Of a stretch of 64,000 nucleotides of DNA, positions 33,801 through 42,463 are shown in pieces. Within the stretch, counting starts at the first letter, position 1, and every line of letters begins with the position of its first letter. The stretch spans positions 434,001 through 498,000 of the forward strand of contig NC_041785.1 of assembly GCF_900090045.1 (NCBI RefSeq), read 5' to 3'. The translations under genes and the position numbers were made by a program. Below the pieces are notes generated by a model. It was not told the origin of the DNA and ran no database searches. It was given only the letters and a program-made list of their open reading frames with translations. Source of the DNA: Plasmodium malariae (lineage: Eukaryota > Apicomplexa > Aconoidasida > Haemosporida > Plasmodiidae).

Positions 33801-35713
33801 AGCTACATAAGGAGAGTTTCTTCAACGAATTGATGAATTATGAGGAAAATAACTTGATGTATGACAGTATCAGCGAAGAGCGCATATTTGTAAAAAAAGA
33901 ACAACAGCAGAAGCATCAACAGTTGAAACGGAAAAAGATTAGCGGCAGCTACGATAGTGATAAGGGGAAACAGGTTAGCAGTAGCTGCCACAGCACGAGG
34001 ACGAACCGTAAGAATGACTCTAATTGCAGATATAACAAGGAAACAGCAAAGCAAAGAGAAAAAGACAGAGGAGTAAACAATTTTAAAATTATAAAAGTAT
34101 TACACAGTATTTGCAATACGGTTGAGGTATTCTTAATATTTTATAAAAACAATATACTTTATAATAAATATTTAAATAGTATAAAAACGGAAAAAAGTAA
34201 TTGGTTCAATTTCATAGAAAATAAAAACAATCTTCGTTTTGAGGTAGATCGTAATGTGTTCAATAAAAATCTCGATCTTTTTAAAAAAGTAGTAGATGCA
34301 TATTTTTTATTTCAGAAAAAGTTTAAGGAAAATAAAAAAAATATAATTAATTTTAACAAAGCCTTATGTGAAGAATTTAAAGTTTTTCAAGATGTAAAAT
34401 TAGATGAACATATAGAAAATAAAAATGTAATCCTAAGTAGTGCACTTAATAGTAATTATATAAGTATGGAGGAAGAGGAATTATTTATAGAAAATTATAA
34501 AAATAAAATAAATAAAAAGAGTGATATAGTCCCACTAGATGAAAAAACAATACAAAAGATACAAGAACTTTTGCAAAAATTTTCTATAGATTCATTTAAT
34601 CTAAATTTTATATTATATAGTATATTTAATAATACGAAACCTATTGTTATTGTTGATATAAGGGAGCTTAAATCTGATTTGTCATACAAATTATATAAAA
34701 GCAAAATGCATATAATTCCATATTCCTTACTAGTTGGTGATTATATATTAACTAAAGATATATGTGTAGAGAGAAAAACTATAGTAGACCTAATTCAATC
34801 TTTAAATAATAATAGATTATATAACCAAATTAAACAAATGTCCAAATATTATTCTATGTATCTTTTATTAATAGAATTTAATACTAAACATTTATTCTAT
34901 TTCTCTTCTTTAAATGATAAACATTCAATCTACACAAAGTTAATAATTCTTTGCCTTCAATACCCAAGACTTCGAATCCTTTGGAGCCCTTTTTCTCTTT
35001 TTACTGTTAAACTTTTTTGGGCTCTCAAAGTTAATTCTGAACAACCCGATATTTTCAAATCCCTTCATATCGACCTGACCCTCCAGAAACACGCACATCG
35101 GCCAATTGTGGATGCATCAACAAACGGACAAAAAGGGACAGGAAAAGAGGAGGAGCTAGAGATGGGAAAGGAGAAAGCAAAGCAGGAGCAGACGATACAA
35201 AAGAATATGAAGACGGAAAAGAATAAGGGCATGAATAAAGAGGAGGAACAATCATCAGCTCCACCAAGGGATACTGAATCTAAGAATGACGTGCAATTGA
35301 TAGAGCCGAACAAAGTAGATGACTTAAAAAATAATAGCTTTGATTCTATGAACAACAACCGCATCGAGGAAGTTGAAAATTACGCGGAAGGGAATGGGAA
35401 CAACGAAAATGAGCACAATGAAGAATTTTATAAATACGAAACAATAAACGACCTATTTGATAAAAATTTAAATAATTTAGAAAATGTGGACACTAGTAAA
35501 ACTTTTAAAAAAATGGAGAGTGTAACTAATTGGAATGCTCTTGAAATATTAAAAGCACTGCCAGGGGTAACGGAAAAAAATATGCATCTTATTATAAATA
35601 ATGTTAACTCCTTGTATGATCTGTGCGAAAAAACGGTGGAAGAACTAGAGTCCTACATGAGTAAAAATAATGCAAAGTTGTTGTATGATTTTTTAAATAC
35701 GGACGTTTCTTGA
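30806..35713 (+). CDS. ERCC4: XPF/ERCC4-type structure-specific DNA repair endonuclease
   Basis: Single exon, 1635 residues from the ATG at 30806 (MSPLYYEKKIVKKL, aligning with the XPF start); human XPF has 916. XPF pairs with ERCC1 and cuts the 5' side of bubbles and flaps in nucleotide-excision and crosslink repair. The N-terminal helicase-like domain (about 1-430) carries GVYFISSNVLLIDLLTFKII and LYRKRNKYGFIKG, as in XPF. The nuclease domain (about 1280-1420) has IVIVDIRELKSDL and the catalytic GDYIL-x6-VERK motif near residue 1310, then SLNNNRLYNQIKQMSKYY. A helix-hairpin-helix domain closes the protein (ALEILKALPGVTEKN, about 1577 on). The extra length comes from low-complexity inserts, mainly about 505-790 (Lys/Glu, Asn/Ser), 880-950, 1030-1090 and 1430-1550. 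Key catalytic residues are intact, so activity is expected. Confidence 0.95.
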   Translation: MSPLYYEKKIVKKLIQHDSLVLLANGFNELNILAIFIFYYQNRCLWYEKYITNDENIFFGLFKLNIHKDVDENELFKNSNKQNYENLNEFASTSRSEVIIDNIDCDSGNNPKECSCDGAHKTIRDGHIISNKVNFENKNKLIFILNVSPKEYNLFLKYQLMLCEGISKFDKVFNDSVKINYLKTQYIRNQKSNERIEMYIRRGVYFISSNVLLIDLLTFKIIPEIIDGIFICKSHKLIYSVKELFIIELYRKRNKYGFIKGISNNKKLINNQHILNIAHKLYMKKVYCYPRFHKNVHLSLNNKFIQPNIYEINLNLPTSTNKIEENILNLIHYLNLEIKKFHTFHDFDINSLLYSDSAENYTMNYIKTKSLTYNTKKLLKEIITLVNILYNLYIYDDVIFYNYLKNLKEADKESTWMYCNEANEIFHIANQRKNMFLNKINMDNTVDANEVDNIQTIIHRIQYEQRYFHKSYEIKREQNEIYKWIYELVYKRDINIREYKKILLKKKKEKKKYESSQSFLNKRRNCNTGKEQQQNMLLNGKVKTHFREGNNKYASLCKSERYHDQQSEMEYNSEVQNYTSNTNTKGHMSTSKLNNYPSVDRKNIFNYIKNKEINSKADALDEGDKDSVLMVGHPKVKQERRIYSTELQEEEREGASKGEGVHGRKAKEEEGKENERIIHSIVMDRAQIEEHKNCHNSSSCNSNNNNSVNNNCSNSRSNNGNGNSYSSSNNEEDEGKTLNDGKQVRKVDYPIAIIVDNFYTQKEFYNLLIHKNENNVNLKFFLKSEEKMKVYNISDDSSNGSYESNMSNSSNSSNSSYSSKKTFQRDHNFPSLDFVNFHIPNYAIKEKTDNLKYIKPHVYILCINKNYDTVYTSENFLDDCSEKMNSINRATHKGCFVRGQKEGKTDRQEVNTVGLNNSGVYSGQANGCRVNYSKDRPSKKNQREKRFFEINEYCGNLDFLELFLMWIKPYRIILTTLDLSIFRNVEIYCARLFQHNVYKLHKESFFNELMNYEENNLMYDSISEERIFVKKEQQQKHQQLKRKKISGSYDSDKGKQVSSSCHSTRTNRKNDSNCRYNKETAKQREKDRGVNNFKIIKVLHSICNTVEVFLIFYKNNILYNKYLNSIKTEKSNWFNFIENKNNLRFEVDRNVFNKNLDLFKKVVDAYFLFQKKFKENKKNIINFNKALCEEFKVFQDVKLDEHIENKNVILSSALNSNYISMEEEELFIENYKNKINKKSDIVPLDEKTIQKIQELLQKFSIDSFNLNFILYSIFNNTKPIVIVDIRELKSDLSYKLYKSKMHIIPYSLLVGDYILTKDICVERKTIVDLIQSLNNNRLYNQIKQMSKYYSMYLLLIEFNTKHLFYFSSLNDKHSIYTKLIILCLQYPRLRILWSPFSLFTVKLFWALKVNSEQPDIFKSLHIDLTLQKHAHRPIVDASTNGQKGTGKEEELEMGKEKAKQEQTIQKNMKTEKNKGMNKEEEQSSAPPRDTESKNDVQLIEPNKVDDLKNNSFDSMNNNRIEEVENYAEGNGNNENEHNEEFYKYETINDLFDKNLNNLENVDTSKTFKKMESVTNWNALEILKALPGVTEKNMHLIINNVNSLYDLCEKTVEELESYMSKNNAKLLYDFLNTDVS

Positions 35714-36180
35714 GATTAACTTGTTAATTTGCTTCCTATTCTTTATATTAGTAGCTTTTTATTACTTTTTTTTTTTTTTTTTTTTTGTTGTTGTTGACAA
35801 TGCACTTTTCCCCAGTCTGACAATACTAAAAAAATTTGCAGTGCCTCCCAGTTAATCGGAGTTATGTTCACCATCTTTTACATTTGTTCATTTTTTTCGC
35901 ATTTTCCTATATTCATTTGCATATTTTCGTATTTGCATTTGTATATTTTATGGCTGCATTAGCCATTCTTGTTAGCTCTAATTTTTGGTATATTCTTTCA
36001 TTAAACTGTCCCTAATTTTTTAATGATTTGAGTATGAGCAATTTTTTTTTGCAATCCGCTGTGCATATATATATACATACATATATATACGTGGATACGT
36101 GTGTCCATAACGGACCCCTAAAATTACAAACCCTAAGATATATTAATGTTATCAATTTGGACATATAAAATACAAAGGTT

Positions 36181-36214
<34 letters not shown>

Positions 36215-37894
36215 AAAATAGTACAATTATAACCGTTCAGATGTTATGGTAACTGAAACTATATGTTTGTTATGCACTTTTAAAAACTTGTCTAAATGGT
36301 TATTGTCTTTTTTCTCATATTAGTAAACTTTTAAATTTTCCGTACTATATATGAATAAAAAGTTTTATACTTTTTTTAACACTGCAGAATATTATTAGCT
36401 CATAACATTCAAATATAATAAAAAAGAAGTTTTTATTTACCACAAAAAAAATTTAATCTTTTTGTTTATACCCCAATTTTTTTTTTTTTTTTTTTTTTTT
36501 TTCCTTCTTCCCATATTTAGAGGAAGTTTACAATGCAATTGTAGTTCTTCCTACCAATATGCTATTATTCAAATAGTACTAAATTTAACAAAATATTTAT
36601 GAACATAAATATGGAAAAAATTAATAAAAATATTCACCTTCATGTGTAAAATGGGCGTAAAATAAATTGTAGAACCTTCTTATAACTCTTCCTTTCAAAA
36701 ATGTTCAGTCAGTAAGTTCTATTTAAGACATAGTATATAACGGGGAATTATTGTTCCTTCAAAAAAAAATAAAATAAAATAAATAAACATATTTTTTACA
36801 TATTAAAAATATGGAAGGAGATAATTAAAAAAAAAAAAAAAAAAAAAAAAGTCATTGGTGGTATTACTAATTTACTTTTTTTAGAACAATTTTTTCGGAA
36901 GTTTTCCTTTACTTTTTTTCCGTTTTTCGTTTGATTATACATTATACATAACAAATACATAAAATATGCAATTATAGAGGCATCTCCTTCATAGGCACAG
37001 TCAAATTAAAATTTATGCTCTTTCAAACATGTTGTAATATCATGCTTATAATTTATCTTTAAAAATGTGTTATTATTTTTTTTAAAAAAGAACAACAGTA
37101 ATAATGGGAAGCATAAACTTGATATATTCTTAAAGATATAAAAATCAAAAAGAAAAAAATTATTTTTTTTTTTATCTTATTTTATCTTATTTTATTTTTT
37201 TTTTTTTTAAATGTTGTCCCTGTTGAAATGCTATAATTTGTATACGCAACAGTATAAATTTTGCACAAAAAAATAAGATAAAATAATCTTTAAAAAAAAT
37301 AGCATTTAAAGTAAGCATTTAAAATAATAGCATTTAAAATAATAACATTTCAAAATAATAACATTTCAAAATAATAACATTTCAAAATATATTTATTTTT
37401 AAGAGATAAAATAAATGCTGATTCCTCGTTTGCCCTAATCTCTTAGATATGGGTACACATTTTAAGTATATATATGAGCATAATACGAGTATATATGTGT
37501 ACGTATTATGTATATGCATATAAATATATATATATATATATATATAGTATGCGTATGTACGCTTTTCTTGTTAAATATTATAATTTTTCTGAAAAGAGGT
37601 GCTAGCAAAAAGGAAAAGAAGTTTATTGAACAAGATTAACTTGTTATATGTACACATATATAGCTTAAGAAGAACGTAGATTGAAGTAATTTGAGCCATG
37701 CTGATTTACCTACATATTATGTATGTACAATTATATATACATATATATGTATATATGTATGGAATTTATATATTCATGATCTACACTTGAAATATGTAAC
37801 AACTGTGCACACGTTAAAAAAAAGCTTTACATGAGCACGGATAACTAATATTCCACGGTAAGTTCAACATTTTCACTTTTGCTTCTACACGTTT
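35714..37894. other. Intergenic region between XPF and the mitochondrial carrier
   Basis: About 2.2 kb between two plus-strand genes. T tracts at 35767-35786 and 36479-36502; A tracts at 36183-36212 and 36828-36850; a short TTATCTTATTTTA repeat (37160-37195); an AATAACATTTCAAAAT-type repeat (37305-37390); TA runs at 37525-37546 and 37733-37760. No coding frame that I can support. Confidence 0.55.
37305..37390. repeat. About 16-bp degenerate tandem repeat
   Basis: Five units that shift from AAATAATAGCATTTAA to AAATAATAACATTTCA; the last three are identical or nearly so. It lies about 500 bp upstream of the carrier gene. Confidence 0.8.
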
Positions 37895-39448
37895 ATGGAA
37901 ATAAAAAAGAAGGATGAGAAGGGGGAAAAGAAAAAGAAAAACGAAAATAAAATTTTAGTATGTGGGCTGGTTTCTGGTATACTAACCAAAACGTTGTTTG
38001 CCCCGTTCGATAGGATAAAACTTTTTTATCAAATACAACCAATGTTTTATCATTATAGTGAAGTAAGAAGAAAAATACAAAACACGAAAAAAAAATATTT
38101 TAAAGATAGAAAAAAGTATATATCTAAGAATTTATTATCAAACGGATTGGATAAAACAGAAAAGAAGCACTTTAGTTCAACATCGTATTCATTAAATATT
38201 AACAAACTTGTTTTGAATGAAAATGTCGTTTTTCGTAATTTTAAAAATTGCTTAAATGAAATAATAAAAAATAGTAGACCAAAAAATAGTAAACCCCAAA
38301 ATAGTGAAAACATAAATAGTGAAAGCACACATAGAAAAAAAGGATTGAAGCACGAAAGAACACATCATGACAAGCGCAGAAATTATAACGACGCTTCGAA
38401 AACTTCCCTTCATCAAGTATTTAAAAAGATTTATTTTTATAATAACAAAAATAAACTGCAGTTAAACAATATAAGTAAAAATTACACACTTTTAAATATT
38501 AATGCAAATGTACGAAATACACTAAGGAATAAAATTATGTGTTTGAATACAGCAAAGACAGCTAGGCAACCGATTAAGTATCAAAATATTATGCAAAGTT
38601 TTCTTTTTATAATCAAAGAAGAAGGGATATTAGGATTATGGAAGGGAAATTTAATTAACACTTTAAGAGGTGGTATTGTTTACTCTGCTAAATTTGGTAC
38701 AAATGATATAATAAAAGAAAGATATAAAAAAAAAAAGAAAAAAAAAGAAGAAAAAAGAGTAGATATCCTAATAAAAAGTGCTACGAACAAAAAGAGTGAT
38801 ACGAATAATAGTGTTAAAAAAAATGAACAAAAATTTAATTATTATGAAAGTGTAATAGCAGGTTATGCATCCGGCATAATTCAAAAAACAATTTCATATC
38901 CCTTAGATCTGCTAAGTATTAGAGTAGCCTTAGGAGTAAATGAAAAATATTTAAGAAATAATAATACATTATTATACAAAAAAAAATCTATCTTTAATAT
39001 AATTCGTGAAATAAGTATCAACGAAGGAATTACAGGATTTTTTAAAGGGTACGTTCCGACATTACTCACAGGAGTACCATACGTAACATTACAGATGCTA
39101 TTTTTTGATTTTTATAAAAATATATTTCAAAATTATTTCCCACACACTTCTAATTCTTTGAGCTCCATAGCCTTCTGCTCATCAGTATCAGGGTCATTAA
39201 GTAATTTGTCCTCGTTAATTATTGTTTTTCCAGGAGATACAGTTCGAAAAAGAATGATGAACAATGGAATAGATAATAAAAATTATATTTACAAAAATAC
39301 ATTTCATTGTATTAAAAATATATATTACCTTGAAGGGTTAAGAAATTTTTATTACGGTCTGTTTCCATCCATGCTCAAATCAGTTCCTTCCGGTGCCATT
39401 CAGTTTATGTCTTATGAAATTTTGAAATATATGATATCACAAAAATAA
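37895..39448 (+). CDS. Mitochondrial carrier family (SLC25) transporter, possibly coenzyme A type
   Basis: Single exon, 517 residues. Three carrier modules are visible, each with the family signature: APFDRIK near residue 36 and EEGILGLWKG near 242; YPLDLLSIR with NEGITGFFKGYVPTL; FPGDTVRKR with LEGLRNFYYGLFPSML. Carriers sit in the inner mitochondrial membrane with six helices and exchange metabolites or nucleotides. The start of module 1 (GLVSGILTKTLFAPFDRIKL) resembles coenzyme A/Graves-type carriers, but substrate assignment from this is weak. An Asn/Lys-rich insert of roughly 170 residues separates the first signature from its usual partner in the matrix loop, and a second Lys-rich insert lies near 275-305. 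Usual carrier length is about 300 residues. Confidence 0.9.
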   Translation: MEIKKKDEKGEKKKKNENKILVCGLVSGILTKTLFAPFDRIKLFYQIQPMFYHYSEVRRKIQNTKKKYFKDRKKYISKNLLSNGLDKTEKKHFSSTSYSLNINKLVLNENVVFRNFKNCLNEIIKNSRPKNSKPQNSENINSESTHRKKGLKHERTHHDKRRNYNDASKTSLHQVFKKIYFYNNKNKLQLNNISKNYTLLNINANVRNTLRNKIMCLNTAKTARQPIKYQNIMQSFLFIIKEEGILGLWKGNLINTLRGGIVYSAKFGTNDIIKERYKKKKKKKEEKRVDILIKSATNKKSDTNNSVKKNEQKFNYYESVIAGYASGIIQKTISYPLDLLSIRVALGVNEKYLRNNNTLLYKKKSIFNIIREISINEGITGFFKGYVPTLLTGVPYVTLQMLFFDFYKNIFQNYFPHTSNSLSSIAFCSSVSGSLSNLSSLIIVFPGDTVRKRMMNNGIDNKNYIYKNTFHCIKNIYYLEGLRNFYYGLFPSMLKSVPSGAIQFMSYEILKYMISQK

Positions 39449-39714
39449 TTTGCTATTTCGGATTAGAGAATAGAAGCAGAATACGTACCTGACACATAGG
39501 GAAATCACACCGGTAAGGGAAATATTTCACTATGAAAAAGGGCGCAAACTGAGTGTAAACGAAGCAGAAAAAGAAATGAAAAAATGCAGCAAATAATCTC
39601 CATGAGTTAGCACAAAAACGAACACCCATCAGTAATTTTTATACCTTGCCATGCTACCCTTATAATGCATTTTCCAATTTGAAAGCTTTCCTTGTTTTTA
39701 TAGGTAACTTACAT

Positions 39715-39836
39715 TTTGAATTTTTTGAAATTTTGATATTTTGAAATTTTGATATTTTGAAATTTTGATATTTTGATATTTTAAAATTTTGATATTTTGA
39801 TATTTTAAAATTTTGATATTTTGATATTTTAAAGCT
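39715..39836. repeat. TTTTGATATTTTGAAA/TTTTAAAA composite tandem repeat
   Basis: About ten short units built from ATTTTGAT, ATTTTGAA and ATTTTAAA in changing order, 270 bp downstream of the carrier stop codon. Confidence 0.85.
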
Positions 39837-40893
39837 TTTAAAGAATTCATTTAATTTTTATGTAAACCATCTTCATGCGTTTAATTATTTTTCATTGTAT
39901 AGCATACTATTGTTTTTATTGCACAAATACATGTATATGTATAATATGTATGTACATAATATGTACCTATATATTATGTATCTATATAATGTACATGTAT
40001 TTTTTCTTAATTTTTTTTCCACACTTTCATTATTATTCTTCACGAATAATTTTAGCTTTTTTTTTTTTTTTTTTTCCATTTTCTTTTATTTGTTACTACC
40101 CTCAAACAACCTCAGAGTTATGGGAAAAATTATACATATGTTTTTATTTTTTCTTTTAAAAGTAAATATTCTGAATATTCTGAAAATTATTTTATTTTAT
40201 TTTATTTCATTTTATCATAAAGTATAGAAATTATACGACTTCAAAAGTTGAAATATCTACCTAGTTACAAAAAAAAAAAAAAAAAAAGGTACGCATATAG
40301 GTAGCTCTTGAATACGTATGCGTTCTATGTTTGATCGGAAAGGTAAAATAGCTATTTTCTTCATTTATTACGAAATTATGCACTTATGTACATACGTACA
40401 TATATATACATTCCGTATGAACGTACAGCAAACATATTTCAGTGGTACTTTTGGCGTCAAAAAAAAAAAAATTGATTGCTATGAAAATTATGAAATAAAA
40501 AACAGTAAGGGAAAAAACAAGAATAAGGCAAATATGGGATAAAAAAAAAAAAAATTTTGCCTATATGCATATTACTATTCTGTATAAAGTAAAATAAAAA
40601 ATAAGAATATATTTATGTGACACGATGTTGTTGTTAATTGTAGTATAATTTAAAAGATTTACATTGCTGTTATTTATTTATAAAGAAATATGTACATATA
40701 TATATATACTATACCTACATATAAATTTAAGTACATATTTAAGAATATTTCTCTATGTGAATGCCCCTTTGTAGCGCAATGGACGTGCTTTCATTTTATT
40801 TGTTTACAATGATAATTGCTCTAGCACTGAAATGTTTGTATTAATTCATTTTTTTTGGAACCATTTACATAATATGTTGTATATATACATATG

Positions 40894-41060
40894 GACACAC
40901 GTATAAATATACATACATATATATACATACGTACACACGTATAAATATACATATATATACATACGTACACACGTATAAATATACATATATATACATACGT
41001 ACACACGTATAAATATACATACATATATATACATACGTACACACGTATAAATATACATAC
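40894..41060. repeat. 34-38-bp minisatellite upstream of TIM9
   Basis: Five units sharing the core ACACACGTATAAATATACAT and separated by ATATATACATACGT of variable length. It ends about 340 bp before the TIM9 start codon. Confidence 0.9.
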
Positions 41061-41400
41061 TTATATATACATATGTACATACTTATATATGTGCGTTACT
41101 AATACGTTTGTATTTGCATTTTTACGTGGAAACACCTGCATATTTCGCCTTTAGCCAAATTAGAAATATGCATAAGAACATAAAAAAAATATATAGGAGC
41201 ATAAAGCTGACAAGCACTTTTTATTTTATTTATGTATATATATATGTATATAATTTTACACATGCGTATACACATAAATGCCTTCGTAATACCTATTAAC
41301 ATAGTACCCACATATGTAGTACGAACAGATAGGATTCATATTATGTATTAACATGTGCAGGCTTTACTTCGCAAACTCTATATAGGTATTTTTTGACAAG

Positions 41401-41679
41401 ATGGAAAAGTCCTTAGACTTAAGTAATTTTAATAAAAATGATAGGGAAAAAATAATGAGAAAAATTAACAAGGCAGAATATGAGGATACTATGACCACAT
41501 ATAATTCAATTGTTGAAAGATGCTTTAATGAATGTATTACATCATTTAGATCAAAAGAGCTTGATAGTAATGAAAATAACTGTATTTTAAATTGCGTTAA
41601 AAAGTTTTCTATATTTTCACAGAGAATTGGTATGAAATTTACACAAAATTTGAATAGTGAAATGCAAAAGAAAAGTTAG
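41401..41679 (+). CDS. TIM9: Small Tim chaperone, TIM9-like
   Basis: Single exon, 92 residues, the usual size for small Tim proteins. The twin CX3C motif is complete: C41-FNE-C45 and C61-ILN-C65, separated by 15 residues. After it comes FSQRIGMKF, very close to the TQRISMRF-type sequence that separates Tim9 from Tim10, Tim8 and Tim13. Tim9 forms a hexamer with Tim10 in the mitochondrial intermembrane space and escorts hydrophobic carriers and other membrane proteins to the TIM22 and SAM complexes. The cysteines form two intramolecular disulfides in the family. Its neighbour at 37895 encodes a probable client class (SLC25), although linkage may be chance. Confidence 0.9.
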   Translation: MEKSLDLSNFNKNDREKIMRKINKAEYEDTMTTYNSIVERCFNECITSFRSKELDSNENNCILNCVKKFSIFSQRIGMKFTQNLNSEMQKKS

Positions 41680-41739
41680 CTTTAAAACTTGTCAGTGCAA
41701 AGGACTTAAGAAACGTATAAGCGCAAATAAGAACATAAA

Positions 41740-41930
41740 GTCGTAAACTCGTAAAGTCGTAAACTCGTAAAGTCGTAAACTCGTAAAGTCGTAAAGTCGT
41801 AAACTCGTAAACTCGTAAAGTCGTAAACTCGTAAAGTCGTGAACTCGTAAACACGTAAACACGTAAACACGTAAACACGTAAACACGTAAATACACAAAT
41901 ACACAAATACACAAATACACAAATAAATAA
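41740..41930. repeat. 8-bp tandem array with a drifting unit downstream of TIM9
   Basis: About 23 units. The left part mixes CGTAAACT and CGTAAAGT, the middle is five near-identical CGTAAACA units, and the right part is ACACAAAT units. One T-to-G-type change (CGTGAACT) breaks the left part. It begins about 60 bp after the TIM9 stop, so it may lie in the 3' UTR. Confidence 0.93.
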
Positions 41931-42463
41931 TGTAAACACGGATATTAAAATAATGTATTTTTTTTTTAAACTATTAATTATTCTTGGGTTTTTCTTTCGA
42001 AAACCTTTTAAATATTCATGTGATCCATTATTTCAATTATATGCAACTAGTATACATAGTTTTTAATTAAGCATACACGCGTACGTATATACATTCATCT
42101 GTATATTTATGCATGCATACATATATGGCACATGCGACTTTACACACGCATACAACAATACTTATCCATACTATTTTTGTTTATATGTAGCTAATTTACA
42201 AATTAATTGTGTAGGATTAAATTATTTTTTCTAATTTTTTGCATGAACTGTTCGTGCAACATTTGTATTTGCTCTTCCTTATTGTGTACCGTATCAAACA
42301 TAAATTAAGACAAATTAAGGTATTTACCGTTTTATTTATTTTTTTTTTTTTATTTCACAATTTTACCACCTTAACATTTACAATTTTATCATTTACCATT
42401 TTATCATTATACGATTTCATAATTTCACCATTATATATATATATATATATGTGCACTTTTTTT
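41931..42463. other. Gap between convergent genes
   Basis: About 530 bp between TIM9 and the helical-repeat gene. It contains TA/TG-rich stretches, ATTTTATCATTT-like short repeats (42378-42430) and a TA tract (42432-42450). No gene. Confidence 0.55.

Larger units (their letters stand above)
39449..41400. other. Intergenic region between the carrier and TIM9
   Basis: About 2 kb. It holds the ATTTTGATATTTTGAA array (39715-39836), a TAATATGTACATA-rich region (39930-40000), T and A tracts, and the 34-38-bp array (40894-41060). A 74-codon frame at 40318-40542 is Lys/Asn-rich at its end and I do not support it. Confidence 0.5.

Noticed and set aside
40318..40542. 74-codon frame upstream of TIM9
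   Set aside because: Dominated by Lys/Asn and repeat-derived residues; no splice partner found.
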